Shown: one piece after another, positions 34,965 to 44,006 of the stretch
Position numbering within the stretch: position 1 is the stretch's first letter
Layout: each line of letters begins with the position of its first letter
Assembly (NCBI GenBank): GCA_963675945.1
Contig: OY780932.1
Location: 1,302,001 to 1,366,000 of the forward strand
Origin: G963556115 sp963675945
GTDB taxonomy: Bacteria; Planctomycetota; SZUA-567
DNA: 64,000 nt
Reading direction: 5' to 3'
The notes under the pieces: model-generated
Told to the model about the DNA's origin: nothing
The model's input: the letters and a program-made list of their open reading frames with translations, nothing else
Databases searched by the model: none
Program-made: the position numbers and the translations under genes

Positions 34965-35219
34965 ATGGCTGATATCGATAGCGATGCCATCATCAAAGGC
35001 GCAGCACTTTTGGGAGCAGGAATTTGTATGGGATTTGGAGCTATTGGTCCAGGTGTAGGTGAAGGTTTTGCCGCTGGTAAGGCTTGTGAAGGTATTTCTC
35101 GCCGTCCTGAAGAGTACAGCACACTCTTTCGTACTATGCTTGTTGGTCAGGCGGTATCTGAGTCAACCGGTATTTACTCATTGGTAATTGCTCTATTGCT
35201 CTATAGCGTAGGTAGCTAA
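34965..35219 (+). CDS. atpE: F-ATP synthase subunit c, two-carboxylate Na+ type
   Basis: This is the standard ring subunit: 84 residues, two helices. The ion site in helix 2 is GQAVSESTGIYSLVIALLLY with Glu66, Ser67, Thr68 and Tyr71. This ES-T-Y set matches Na+-binding c subunits (Ilyobacter, Fusobacterium). In helix 1 the motif GPGVGEG places Glu33 where Ilyobacter has Gln32, giving the two-carboxylate arrangement described for Fusobacterium nucleatum. A strong GGAGAT ribosome site 7 bases before the ATG fits the high copy number needed. It lies 74 bases after the triple-hairpin homologue. Confidence 0.95.
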   Translation: MADIDSDAIIKGAALLGAGICMGFGAIGPGVGEGFAAGKACEGISRRPEEYSTLFRTMLVGQAVSESTGIYSLVIALLLYSVGS

Positions 35220-35460
35220 TAGCAGTTGCCCATAGTCTAAGATTCTTTGCTTGGGTGGGTAAGATTTGATAGCTTGTCTCGAACCCAAGCAGAGGCGTCT
35301 GGATTAAATTCTTTGCCGTTTGGTCTTGGGTTGAAGAATTATGCTTTGATCTATATGCTGGTTACGCAGTTCGAGTTATAGCTAATATGTTGCTTTGTCT
35401 CGTATTTGTGTTTACGGCGGCTAGAGTCTTTCGGTTTGAAAATATCGTGAAAGCAGAAAA

Positions 35461-36396
35461 ATGAAAAAGTTTATTTTTATCATTGTTGTACTCTTTGTCT
35501 TGATTGCTTACTGTGCCGGTTCTGCGAAGAATTTCGGTTATATTCAGATCCCGCAGTATGCTGAAACGCAAATTAATGTCCTGGGTGAAATGAGCCCGGA
35601 GCAGTGGCAGACAAACGAGGTTGCTAGAGATGAACGAATCAAGGAATTGACGCGAGCTGAATATCAGCCGGATAAAGATGGCTTTAATTTTGGTGGCAAC
35701 CACAGTTATGAAGGTTCGCAGACTCTTACTGCTGAAGATTATAAGAGGATAGTCGAGAAAGAGCCAAATCACGCCAAAGACCTATCGGTACGTGATCCAG
35801 CAGAGGTTATTGCTCTGGCGAATATGGGTTATATTGTTCGGGACAACGTCTATGGCAGTAACGGCAAGATAATCGCTTCAGCAGGTGAGATTCTGGATAA
35901 GGCGACACTCGATAATCTGATAAGTGATGGTGTGAAAAAGATTCGGGTTGTAGGTACTGGCGGGGTGGTTTCGATAGAGTCTGGGACTATGTTGATGGTG
36001 CCGCTGATCTTTTTGGCCTTACTCTGTGCATTAAAAATAGTAATGTTTGATCCGCTAGTTAAGATTATGGATGAGCGTTCAACCGAGATAGCCGAGGGTA
36101 CTGATCAGGCTAAGAAAAACCGGATTGAATCGGCCAAGTTGGCAAAAGAGAGTAAAGAGAATTTTGAGCAACTTCGTCGTGAACATGTTATCGCGCTCGG
36201 TAAGGCAAAGCATAAGATAATTCTGGAGTCTGAATCGGTTATTCATGAAGCCAATGCTGAGGCGCATAAGATTCGAGAAGAAGCGCATCGGGAGTTGCAG
36301 GCAACTCTAGCCAAGGTCGAGGATGAACTTAGGAATAAGGTAGATGAGCTTGCTCGTGATATCGTGGCTCAGGTTGTCAGTGGAGATAAAGCATGA
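35461..36396 (+). CDS. F-ATP synthase b-type subunit (b') with extracytoplasmic domain
   Basis: The 311 residues begin with a membrane helix at ~3-19, followed by ~155 residues predicted outside the cytoplasm. A second helix at ~177-196 runs into the classic b-subunit start FDPLVKIMDERSTEI and a ~110-residue coiled coil ending DIVAQVVSGDKA. Normal b subunits have one helix and ~160 residues. The extra domain contains IIASAGEILDKATLDNL near 137-153, related to ISAGDRVTPEVAAEV in the next gene. It overlaps that gene by 4 bases (ATGA), so the two are translationally coupled and probably form a heterodimeric peripheral stalk. Confidence 0.85.
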   Translation: MKKFIFIIVVLFVLIAYCAGSAKNFGYIQIPQYAETQINVLGEMSPEQWQTNEVARDERIKELTRAEYQPDKDGFNFGGNHSYEGSQTLTAEDYKRIVEKEPNHAKDLSVRDPAEVIALANMGYIVRDNVYGSNGKIIASAGEILDKATLDNLISDGVKKIRVVGTGGVVSIESGTMLMVPLIFLALLCALKIVMFDPLVKIMDERSTEIAEGTDQAKKNRIESAKLAKESKENFEQLRREHVIALGKAKHKIILESESVIHEANAEAHKIREEAHRELQATLAKVEDELRNKVDELARDIVAQVVSGDKA

Positions 36397-37283
36397 GCGA
36401 AGAAAAGAAGCAGGGAATAAATCTCATACCGTTCAAGATTTACGGGGTTATTTATCTTGTTCTGATGGTGCTGTATATTGTCGGGATGATCGGTAGAGGT
36501 ATCGAGATTACCCCGGCTGAATGGTTGATAGAGGCCTACCCGGAAGGGGGGAGTAGTATCGAACAATTGAAGCAGAATGCAGTTGCGAATACTGCTGACT
36601 TCAGGGCTGATATGAATTATGCGTTCGATACAGTCAAGAATGTTCCGGTTCTGATTAGTGCTGGGGATAGGGTTACGCCAGAGGTAGCTGCTGAAGTTGC
36701 GCTGGCGATACAGCATGATCAACAGAATAAAATCACTGATATTAAGAAAATGGTCTTTCCTTACACTGAGATGAAGATCTTCCGTACGGGCTGGTTCTGG
36801 AATATCAACTGGGCGTACATCTTTACCGTATACAATGTTTTCGGAATGTTTATGGGGCTTTATGTAGGGTTGAAAGCACCAGTGAAGAAGATGCTTGGTG
36901 GCGCGGCTGAGGAGGCGGCGCAGGCTCTGGCAGACGCCAAGCTAGCCAAGAGAGAAGCGGCAGAACTGAAGGCCAAGTATGAAGCTCTTGTGCAGGAGGT
37001 TGAGCAAGAGCGGCTGAAGCTTGAGGGGCAGATGCTCCAGGAGCAGGAGGCGGAGAAGATCAAGCAGAAGGAGATCGCCGCGGAGGAAGCCAAGGCTATT
37101 CTGGAGAGTGTGCGCAGCAGTGTGAATGCTGATATTGAAGTAGCTGCAACCAAACTTAAAAAAGAGATTGCCGAACATGCAGTACGAGAGGCCAAAGCCA
37201 TTTTGAGCCAGCAGGCAGATGAACAGATGCATAAAGGAGTGGTCGATGACTTTATTGCACAACTTGAGAAGAGTGAGATCTAG
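36393..37283 (+). CDS. atpF: F-ATP synthase b-type subunit (b) with extracytoplasmic domain
   Basis: The 296 residues have a first helix at ~15-34, an outside segment ~35-135, a second helix at ~139-160 and then a long Ala/Glu/Lys coiled coil (~165-285) typical of the stator b. Motif ISAGDRVTPEVAAEV (~88-102) parallels the domain in the preceding b'. The unusual topology (two helices, N-terminus inside) is shared by both b proteins. Canonical b would keep only the second helix and the coil. It is the partner of delta and a in the stator. Confidence 0.85.
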   Translation: MSEEKKQGINLIPFKIYGVIYLVLMVLYIVGMIGRGIEITPAEWLIEAYPEGGSSIEQLKQNAVANTADFRADMNYAFDTVKNVPVLISAGDRVTPEVAAEVALAIQHDQQNKITDIKKMVFPYTEMKIFRTGWFWNINWAYIFTVYNVFGMFMGLYVGLKAPVKKMLGGAAEEAAQALADAKLAKREAAELKAKYEALVQEVEQERLKLEGQMLQEQEAEKIKQKEIAAEEAKAILESVRSSVNADIEVAATKLKKEIAEHAVREAKAILSQQADEQMHKGVVDDFIAQLEKSEI

Positions 37284-37426
37284 GCTGTTTGAGTCTTGTC
37301 CTGGAGTAGTGAGTGGTAAATTGGTGTATGGAGTTAGTTTTATCAAGCTGTATTTTTGAGTGGTATTAATAAGTTGTAACTGCTATTTTATAAAATCGGA
37401 TTAATGACTCGTTAGGAGTTGTGTCA

Positions 37427-37981
37427 ATGATTGAAAACGTAATTGCCCGCAGATATGCCCGTGCCTTGGCTGAAGTCGCGTCTGAGAAAGGCGTTATTGA
37501 TAAGACAGATGAGGATCTAATCATTCTGGCTGATATTCTTGATTCTGAACGGGGTGAGGTGTCGGTACCGGAATTGGCTGATTATCTCGGGAGCCCGGTT
37601 ATTGCTCTTGCTGAGAAGGTCAAGATGACCGATGTGCTCTGTGAAAAACTTCAGATAGGTGAGTTGGTATCTGAGTTTTTGAATGTTCTTATTCGCAAAG
37701 GACGGGTACCGCTGATATCACGTATTGCCCGGGAGTATATACGTATTTCCTCAAGCATTGAAGAGATTGTTACCGCAGAGGTGGAGTCTGCCTATCCGCT
37801 CAGTTCGGTTGAAGAGGATAAGATTGTCAAAGCTCTAGAGCTAAAAGAGCAGAAGAAGGTACGCCTTCATTCCAAGGTGAATGAGGCATTGCTCTCAGGT
37901 ATTAGGATTAAGATTGGGGATGTTTTGCTTGATGGTTCGATCAAGGGGCGTATGGATAGGATTGAAGCGAAGTTGTTGTAG
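37427..37981 (+). CDS. atpH: F-ATP synthase subunit delta (OSCP)
   Basis: The 184 residues start IENVIARRYARALAEVASEKG, the hallmark of delta. They end KIGDVLLDGSIKGRMDRIEAKLL, matching the usual KVGDxVIDGSVxGRLxxL. It links the b stalk to the top of the alpha3beta3 head. I chose the ATG at 37427 (AGGAG at 8 bases) over the GTG at 37421, only 2 bases from that site. Confidence 0.93.
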   Translation: MIENVIARRYARALAEVASEKGVIDKTDEDLIILADILDSERGEVSVPELADYLGSPVIALAEKVKMTDVLCEKLQIGELVSEFLNVLIRKGRVPLISRIAREYIRISSSIEEIVTAEVESAYPLSSVEEDKIVKALELKEQKKVRLHSKVNEALLSGIRIKIGDVLLDGSIKGRMDRIEAKLL

Positions 37982-38094
37982 GTTCTTTTGCTGCGTTCAA
38001 TTTAAGAGTAGGAAAAATAATAAATTATTTTTAATAGTTTTGGATATAGAAACAAACAATTAATAGTTTCTCAATTGAATGAGAGGGTGTAAAA

Positions 38095-39777
38095 ATGCGT
38101 GTACAGATCAAACCCGAGGAGATCAGTGCGCTGATCAAAGAGGAGATATCTTCATTTGGTCGTGAGATTGATCGTGCAGAGGTTGGTGAGGTATTGCAGG
38201 TGGGGGACGGTATTGCTCGCGTGCATGGTTTGGAAAATGCCTGTGCGGGTGAGCTACTTGAGTTTCCTACCGGAGTAAAAGGAATTGCTCTAAATATTGA
38301 AGAAGACAATATCGGTGTAGTTCTGCTCGGTTCTGATATTGGTATACGTGAAGGGGATACAGTAAAGAGAACCGGAAGTATCTCTGAAGTGCCGGTAGGT
38401 GAGGCGCTTCTGGGGCGTGTGGTAGATGCGCTGGGTGAACCGGTAGACGGCAAGGGTAAGATTGAGAGTAATGAAAAGAGGCATGTTGAACGCATTGCTC
38501 CGGGTATTGTCGAACGTCAACCGGTTGAGGAGCCGCTCCAGACCGGTATCAAGTGTATTGATTCCATGACCCCGATTGGACGGGGTCAGCGCGAACTTAT
38601 TATTGGTGACCGCCAGACTGGTAAAACCGCGATTGCGCTGGATGCTATTCTGAATCAGAATCACGGTTGGGACGGTACAGTTGAGAATATTGATGTTATC
38701 TGTATCTACGTGGCTATTGGGCAGAAACGCTCAACGGTTACCCGTATTATTGATACGCTCCAGAAAGAGAATGCTCTTGGGTATACAATTGTGGTTACTG
38801 CTACTGCTTCTGATCCGGCTTCGCAGCAGTATCTTGCTCCATATACCGGGGTAACCCTTGGTGAATACTTCATGGAGAAAGGTAAGCATGTGCTGATTGT
38901 TTATGATGATCTGTCAAAGCATGCCTGGGCTTACCGCGAAATCTCTTTGCAGTTGCGTCGTCCGCCAGGGCGTGAGGCGTATCCGGGTGATGTCTTCTAT
39001 CTGCATTCACGCTTGCTTGAGCGTGCGGTCAAACTGGCCAATAAATATGTGATTGTCGGTGATAGTGTGGATGAGTCTACAGTTACTGAGGATGACGCCG
39101 AAGGCATGGTTTATGTAGGGGTGCCGGGGTATGAAGAGGCTTCAGAGGCGGTCAAGTCGCTGTCTGGAAAGAAAATGGTACGGATTCCGAGCAGTGGTGG
39201 TTCATTGACTGCTCTGCCTATTATCGAGACCCAGGCTGGGGACGTATCCGCTTATATTCCGACCAATGTAATTTCAATTACCGATGGTCAGATCTTCCTA
39301 GTGAGTTCACTCTTCTTCTCAGGGGTGCGTCCGGCGATGGACGTAGGTATCTCGGTATCACGTGTTGGCGGAGCCGCACAGATCAAAGCGATGAAGAAGG
39401 TATCTGGTAGTCTTAAACTTGATCTGGCGCAGTATCGTGAACTGGAAGCTTTTGCTCAGTTTGGTTCGGATCTAGATTTGGTTACCCAGAAGCAGCTGGC
39501 TCGTGGAGAGAGGCTGGTGGAGATGCTCAAACAGCAGCAGTATGAGCCACTACCGGTCTGGGAGCAGGTTGTAATTATCTTCTGTGGTATTGAGGGTTAT
39601 CTCGATAGCTTGAAGGTGGAGTCTATCAGTAGATTTGAGATTGAATTGATGGATTATCTCCGTTCTGAGAAGTCGGCTATTCTTGATGATATTAAGAATA
39701 CCGGAAACCTGAGTGATGCGAATAAAGACGAGTTGAAGGCTGCAATTGATGCCTTTAAAGGTAAGTTTGCTGAGTAG
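38095..39777 (+). CDS. atpA: F-ATP synthase subunit alpha
   Basis: This is the regulatory nucleotide-binding subunit of the F1 head. The 560 residues contain the beta-barrel domain, Walker A GDRQTGKT at 171-178, the Walker B region (HVLIVYDDLSKHAWAYREIS) and the signature VGGAAQIKAMKKVSGSLKLDLAQYRELEAFAQF. It is about 50 residues longer than usual because of small insertions (NHGWDGTVENID after the P-loop helix; VDESTVTEDDAEGMVYVGVPG before the catalytic-loop region). AGAGGG precedes the ATG. Confidence 0.97.
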   Translation: MRVQIKPEEISALIKEEISSFGREIDRAEVGEVLQVGDGIARVHGLENACAGELLEFPTGVKGIALNIEEDNIGVVLLGSDIGIREGDTVKRTGSISEVPVGEALLGRVVDALGEPVDGKGKIESNEKRHVERIAPGIVERQPVEEPLQTGIKCIDSMTPIGRGQRELIIGDRQTGKTAIALDAILNQNHGWDGTVENIDVICIYVAIGQKRSTVTRIIDTLQKENALGYTIVVTATASDPASQQYLAPYTGVTLGEYFMEKGKHVLIVYDDLSKHAWAYREISLQLRRPPGREAYPGDVFYLHSRLLERAVKLANKYVIVGDSVDESTVTEDDAEGMVYVGVPGYEEASEAVKSLSGKKMVRIPSSGGSLTALPIIETQAGDVSAYIPTNVISITDGQIFLVSSLFFSGVRPAMDVGISVSRVGGAAQIKAMKKVSGSLKLDLAQYRELEAFAQFGSDLDLVTQKQLARGERLVEMLKQQQYEPLPVWEQVVIIFCGIEGYLDSLKVESISRFEIELMDYLRSEKSAILDDIKNTGNLSDANKDELKAAIDAFKGKFAE

Positions 39778-39861
39778 ATGGGTATTCTAGAATTAATGAT
39801 GTAAAGAGTGTGAGCAGTACTCTGAAAATTTATAAATATTATAACTGATTGGGATAATTAT

Positions 39862-40758
39862 ATGGCACAAGCAAGACAGGTTTTGACACGTATTAACTCG
39901 GTCAAAAACACACAGAAGATTACTCGTGCTATGAAAATGGTTGCAGCAGCTAAGCTTACTCGTGCACAGAATAAGATGGAGAGTGTCAGACCTTATTCAC
40001 AGGGTATAGCTGCAATCTTTTCGGGGATAGCCAGTAATTTATTTGGTGATGAGCACCCCTTGCTACAACCTAGAGAGTCCAAGCGCGTGTTATCAATTGT
40101 TATTGCAGGTGACCGCGGGCTCTGTGGTGGTTTCAATAATAATATTATCAGAGAAGCCAAGAAATTTGTGCAGAATAATGGCAAGGTGGATCATGTCTTC
40201 TATGCGGTTGGTAAACGGGTAATCTGGGGACTCAAGAAGGAGAAGATGAATGTACTCAAGAGCTGGTATGATGTCTTTGATAAGCTCTCCTTCCTTCTGT
40301 CCGGAGATATTGCTCGAAGACTGATTGAGCTTTATCTTAGTGATGACGAGTCAGAGCGGATTGATGAGGTGAATATAGTCTATAATTCTTTTGTCTCCCG
40401 TATGTCGCAGGTGCCGACGGTTGAGCAGATTATGCCGCTGAACCTGGAAGTGATAGCAACAAAGGCGGCTGAGGTTGAACAGGAGGAGGGGTATATCAGG
40501 CCGGTTTATAATATTGAGCCGTCTCCGGCAGAGGCGCTGACTTCGCTGGTTACGCATTATATTTCAACCGAGATTTATCATGCGATAATCGAGAGCTATG
40601 CCGCTGAACTTGCTGCGCGTATGGCGGCAATGGATAGTGCTACCAACTCGGCTGAAGAGATGATTGATTCCCTGACTTTGCTCTATAACCGGGCGCGCCA
40701 AGCTGGTATTACTGCAGAATTATTGGATATTGTCGGTGGAGCAAATGCTCTCGGGTAG
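39862..40758 (+). CDS. atpG: F-ATP synthase subunit gamma
   Basis: This is the central rotary shaft. The 298 residues start AQARQVLTRINSVKNTQKITRAMKMVAAAKL and end with NRARQAGITAELLDIVGGANAL, both canonical. The core GDRGLCGGFNNNIIREA is present. It lies between alpha and beta in standard order. Confidence 0.96.
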   Translation: MAQARQVLTRINSVKNTQKITRAMKMVAAAKLTRAQNKMESVRPYSQGIAAIFSGIASNLFGDEHPLLQPRESKRVLSIVIAGDRGLCGGFNNNIIREAKKFVQNNGKVDHVFYAVGKRVIWGLKKEKMNVLKSWYDVFDKLSFLLSGDIARRLIELYLSDDESERIDEVNIVYNSFVSRMSQVPTVEQIMPLNLEVIATKAAEVEQEEGYIRPVYNIEPSPAEALTSLVTHYISTEIYHAIIESYAAELAARMAAMDSATNSAEEMIDSLTLLYNRARQAGITAELLDIVGGANALG

Positions 40759-40842
40759 TTCAGTTTGTGCTTATTAGTAATATGCTAGATAAATTTCCTA
40801 GATGAAATAGAATATTTTAACCGAAGTATTCGGAGATTAATT

Positions 40843-42252
40843 ATGATACAGCAAGACAAAACATTTGGCAGAATTAAATCAATCGCAGGACCTGTGGTGG
40901 ATGTTGAATTTGACGTAGAGAGTATGCCTGATATTTATACCGCTCTGACAGTGGATATTGCCGGGAAACTGCTTACTCTTGAGGTAGCTCAGCATCTGGG
41001 TGAGCGTACTGTGCGAACCGTAGCAATGAGTAGTACTGATGGGTTGATGCGTGGCATGAGCGTGGCCAATACTGGAAATATGATAATGGCTCCGGTAGGT
41101 GAGAAAGCTCTTGGACGTATTATGAATGTTACTGGTGAGCCGGTGGACGGCATGGGGCCGATAAATTCTGATAAGGCTTATCCAATTCACCGGGAAGCAC
41201 CGACATTTGCTGAGCAGTCTACCTCTACTGAGATGCTTGAGACCGGGATTAAGGTTATTGATCTGGTTCAGCCTATTCCAAAGGGTGGAAAGGTTGGCCT
41301 CTTCGGAGGTGCGGGTGTAGGTAAGACCGTGGTGATGAAGGAGCTTATCCGCTCAATTGCTACCGAGCATGGCGGAAGATCGGTCATGGCCGGTGTGGGT
41401 GAGCGTACACGTGAGGGTAATGACCTCTGGCTTGAATTGATGGAATCGAATGTTTTGGACAAGACCGCGCTGATCTACGGGCAGATGAATGAACCCCCAG
41501 GGGCGCGTCTGCGTGTGGCTCTGACTGCGCTGGCAGTCGCTGAGTACTTCCGTGATGAAGAAGGAATGGACGTTCTGCTCTTTATTGATAATATCTTCCG
41601 TTTTGTCCAGGCTGGTTCCGAGGTGTCGGCTCTCCTGGGACGTATGCCGTCTGCGGTAGGTTATCAGCCGACTCTCGCTACCGAGATGGGTGCATTACAG
41701 GAGCGTATTACCTCTACCAAGAAGGGATCCATTACCTCTATTCAGGCTATCTATGTCCCTGCGGACGACTATACCGATCCTGCGCCTGCAACTTGTTTTG
41801 CGCATATTGACGCAACTACAGCTCTCTCACGTCAGATTGCGGCTCTGGGTATTTATCCAGCAGTTGATCCGCTTGAGTCCAGCTCTACTATTCTTGATCC
41901 TCGTGTTGTTGGGGAGCGGCATTACGAGGTGGCGACAGAGGTAAAGCGGATACTGCAGAAATACAAGGAACTCCAAGATATTATTGCGATTCTCGGTATG
42001 GATGAACTCTCGGATGAAGATAAGATAACTGTAGCTCGTGCTAGAAAGGTACAGCGTTTCTTGAGCCAGCCGTTCTTTGTCGCCGAGCAGTTTACCGGTA
42101 TGGAGGGGCGTTATGTACCGATTGCCGAGACTGTGGATGGATTTGCGCAGATTCTCTCAGGGGACTGTGATGAACTTCCGGAACAGGCATTCCTTTACTG
42201 TGGTAATATTGAAGAGGTTCGGGAAAAGGCGCAGAAACTGGCAGCAAAGTAG
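40843..42252 (+). CDS. atpD: F-ATP synthase subunit beta
   Basis: This is the catalytic subunit. The 469 residues contain Walker A GGAGVGKT at 155-162, the catalytic Glu in GVGERTREGNDLW, Walker B VLLFIDNIFRF, the conserved SALLGRMPSAVGYQPTLATE and the lever MDELSDEDK. Length and motifs are fully standard. CGGAGAT lies 7 bases before the ATG. Confidence 0.98.
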   Translation: MIQQDKTFGRIKSIAGPVVDVEFDVESMPDIYTALTVDIAGKLLTLEVAQHLGERTVRTVAMSSTDGLMRGMSVANTGNMIMAPVGEKALGRIMNVTGEPVDGMGPINSDKAYPIHREAPTFAEQSTSTEMLETGIKVIDLVQPIPKGGKVGLFGGAGVGKTVVMKELIRSIATEHGGRSVMAGVGERTREGNDLWLELMESNVLDKTALIYGQMNEPPGARLRVALTALAVAEYFRDEEGMDVLLFIDNIFRFVQAGSEVSALLGRMPSAVGYQPTLATEMGALQERITSTKKGSITSIQAIYVPADDYTDPAPATCFAHIDATTALSRQIAALGIYPAVDPLESSSTILDPRVVGERHYEVATEVKRILQKYKELQDIIAILGMDELSDEDKITVARARKVQRFLSQPFFVAEQFTGMEGRYVPIAETVDGFAQILSGDCDELPEQAFLYCGNIEEVREKAQKLAAK

Positions 42253-42406
42253 TCGTGGTGTTGTAGTTGCCGTGGTGGTCAGAATTATCAGGTATATCTG
42301 GTCTTTTAGAGTCAGTAGATGTGGCTGGTGGTCAGTAAGTGAGTTCTGATTGTCTGTGATGGTTTCGTCTTTTTTCTTAGTCTATATTTTTTAAAGAGGT
42401 GATGCT

Positions 42407-42880
42407 GTGGTTGATAATACAAAGCAGAGTGATGAAGAGGTACTATCCTTTAAGTGCAGAGTGATTACACCGCTTAAGTCTGTATTTGATGGCGAGATTA
42501 CTGATTTGACTGCTATCGGGGCGAGTGGTGAGTTTGAGTTACAGCCACGCCATGAACCGTTTCTTTCGCCTCTGAAGGTTGGAATTATGCATATCTCCGA
42601 ACTTACTGCAGATGGAGATGATAAGGTTACGACTTTGGCAGTTCATGGCGGTTTTCTGGATATGAACGGTGAAGAGGTTACGGTCTATGCAAATTCTGCC
42701 GAACGAGCTGATGAGATTGATCTGGAGCGTGCCAGGGCTGCTAAGAAGCGAGCGCAGGAATTGCTGGAGTCGGTCAGTGTCAATCAGGGTGAGGATTCGC
42801 CAATTGATATTGATCGCGCGCAGCTCTCATTGATGCGGGCAGTTCTGAGGATTCAGATGGTTGAGTCGTTGAATAATTAG
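42407..42880 (+). CDS. atpC: F-ATP synthase subunit epsilon
   Basis: The 157 residues hold the beta-sandwich (FKCRVITPLKSVFDGEITDLTAIGASGEFELQPRHEPFLSPLKVG) and the C-terminal helical pair. It is a little longer than usual because of an acidic 12-residue N-terminus. The start is GTG at 42407, preceded by AAAGAGGTG. It is the last gene of the operon, followed by a strong hairpin. Confidence 0.93.
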   Translation: MVDNTKQSDEEVLSFKCRVITPLKSVFDGEITDLTAIGASGEFELQPRHEPFLSPLKVGIMHISELTADGDDKVTTLAVHGGFLDMNGEEVTVYANSAERADEIDLERARAAKKRAQELLESVSVNQGEDSPIDIDRAQLSLMRAVLRIQMVESLNN

Positions 42881-42914
42881 TAGTAATGCCTGTTTAATGA
42901 AAATTTTAGTCATA

Positions 42915-42945
42915 AAGGGTATACCGTGTGGCGGTATACCCTTTA
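42915..42945 (+). terminator. Terminator of the atp operon
   Basis: A 13-base-pair perfect stem AAAGGGTATACCG/CGGTATACCCTTT (42915-42927/42933-42945) has a TGTGG loop. It lies 35 bases past the epsilon stop and is followed by ATTGTTCTT. Confidence 0.85.
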
Positions 42946-43008
42946 TTGTTCTTGAATAGATATATCTCAATTTTGTTATAGAGATGAATTAGAATGGAGG
43001 TATTCGGT

Positions 43009-43671
43009 ATGCGGGTTTATATTATGTGTATTCTGGTGTGTTGCTTTCTATGTACGCTTCCCTGCAGGGCTTCGGAAACGACAATAAGTGCTGAAGAGCT
43101 GGAGCATGACTGGATTATGTATGGACATGGACGGCGGAGCCGGGAACATGGTATTATCATGCTGCAAATGAAGCGTGGCGGCAAAGATATTTGTCTGCTC
43201 AGTCCGGATAGTTATTCGGATAAAGTTGTACTTCAATGTGAGATCATGACGCTTAATCCTTTGACTTCAATTGATTTTATACTAGCGGTGGCGCAGGTGA
43301 AAGGTGAGAAGCATTTTAGTCTTCCTCCGGGTTATGACGGAGGTCTGCAGCTATGGCAGCGGCGCTATGCGGGTTATATTCTATCTTTAGCGAATGCGGC
43401 TGAAAATAGAACTCCGGTATTGATAAAATCTCCAAGTTGGCGGCAATTACAACAAGCGGATAAAAATTATTTTATTCCTGGAGTATTCAATAAAATAGAG
43501 GTGGGGCGTAAACGGGATAAGTTGTGGTTGTTGATAAATGATGAAGAGGTATTAAAGTTTGATGATGATCATGATTTGGCTGCGGGGAGGATCGTAATCC
43601 ATATTGGAGGGGCATTCGGTGAAGAAGGTGGTTGTTTATTGCGTAATATGCAGATTACGACGAGACGTTAG
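43009..43671 (+). CDS. Secreted beta-sandwich-like protein of unknown function
   Basis: The signal peptide is MRVYIMCILVCCFLCTLPCRA. The ~200-residue mature part ends with a pattern common in laminin-G/DUF1080/DUF1961-like jelly-roll domains: FNKIEVGRKRDKLWLLINDE, then RIVIHIGGAFGEEGG, then MQITTRR. These domains often bind sugars, but no catalytic residues can be assigned. I chose the ATG at 43009 because GGAGG lies 8 bases upstream; the frame's first ATG at 42994 has none. A clear terminator follows. Confidence 0.75.
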   Translation: MRVYIMCILVCCFLCTLPCRASETTISAEELEHDWIMYGHGRRSREHGIIMLQMKRGGKDICLLSPDSYSDKVVLQCEIMTLNPLTSIDFILAVAQVKGEKHFSLPPGYDGGLQLWQRRYAGYILSLANAAENRTPVLIKSPSWRQLQQADKNYFIPGVFNKIEVGRKRDKLWLLINDEEVLKFDDDHDLAAGRIVIHIGGAFGEEGGCLLRNMQITTRR

Positions 43672-43725
43672 TTCAGGGTTGGTTAATATAAGTCGTAATT
43701 CGGATTGATTGGTGTAAATTAAATC

Positions 43726-43750
43726 GAGTCCTTGCATTGCGCAAGGACTC
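43726..43750. terminator. Hairpin between secreted-protein gene and 64-residue gene
   Basis: A perfect 10-base-pair stem GAGTCCTTGC/GCAAGGACTC (43726-43735/43741-43750) has an ATTGC loop. It lies downstream of the plus-strand gene and also of the minus-strand 64-residue gene, so it may work both ways. T residues follow loosely on both sides. Confidence 0.7.
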
Positions 43751-43811
43751 TGTGTGCTTTTGGAATGGAGAAAAGGAGATTTCTCACATTGCCGGTGTTT
43801 GTCTGAAACCA

Positions 43812-44006
43812 CTAACCACTACATCGTGATAATTCATTGGAGACCAGGTTGGCATAAGCTACATCTATCATAGCTGAGAACTTGGTAAAATCATTCTTGG
43901 AGACTGTTACTGAATTATTGCCATAAGTAACAGTTACATTCCCGCAACTACAGTAAACAACACTACCGATTGAGCTTGACGAGATTACTTCTTGATTACA
44001 ACTCAT
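43812..44006 (-). CDS. 64-residue Cys/Ser-rich small protein
   Basis: GGAGAAG lies 4 bases before the ATG, strong support for translation. The sequence has Cys residues at 3, 19, 21 and near the end, a Ser run (SSSSIGS), a beta-like middle (GNVTVTYGNNSVTVS) and a helical end (DFTKFSAMIDVAYANLV). I recognise no named family; the middle resembles small bacterial proteins with a conserved tight turn. It lies on the same strand as the ATP-grasp gene further upstream, so a modified-peptide precursor is possible but unproven. Confidence 0.65.
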   Translation of the reverse strand: MSCNQEVISSSSIGSVVYCSCGNVTVTYGNNSVTVSKNDFTKFSAMIDVAYANLVSNELSRCSG

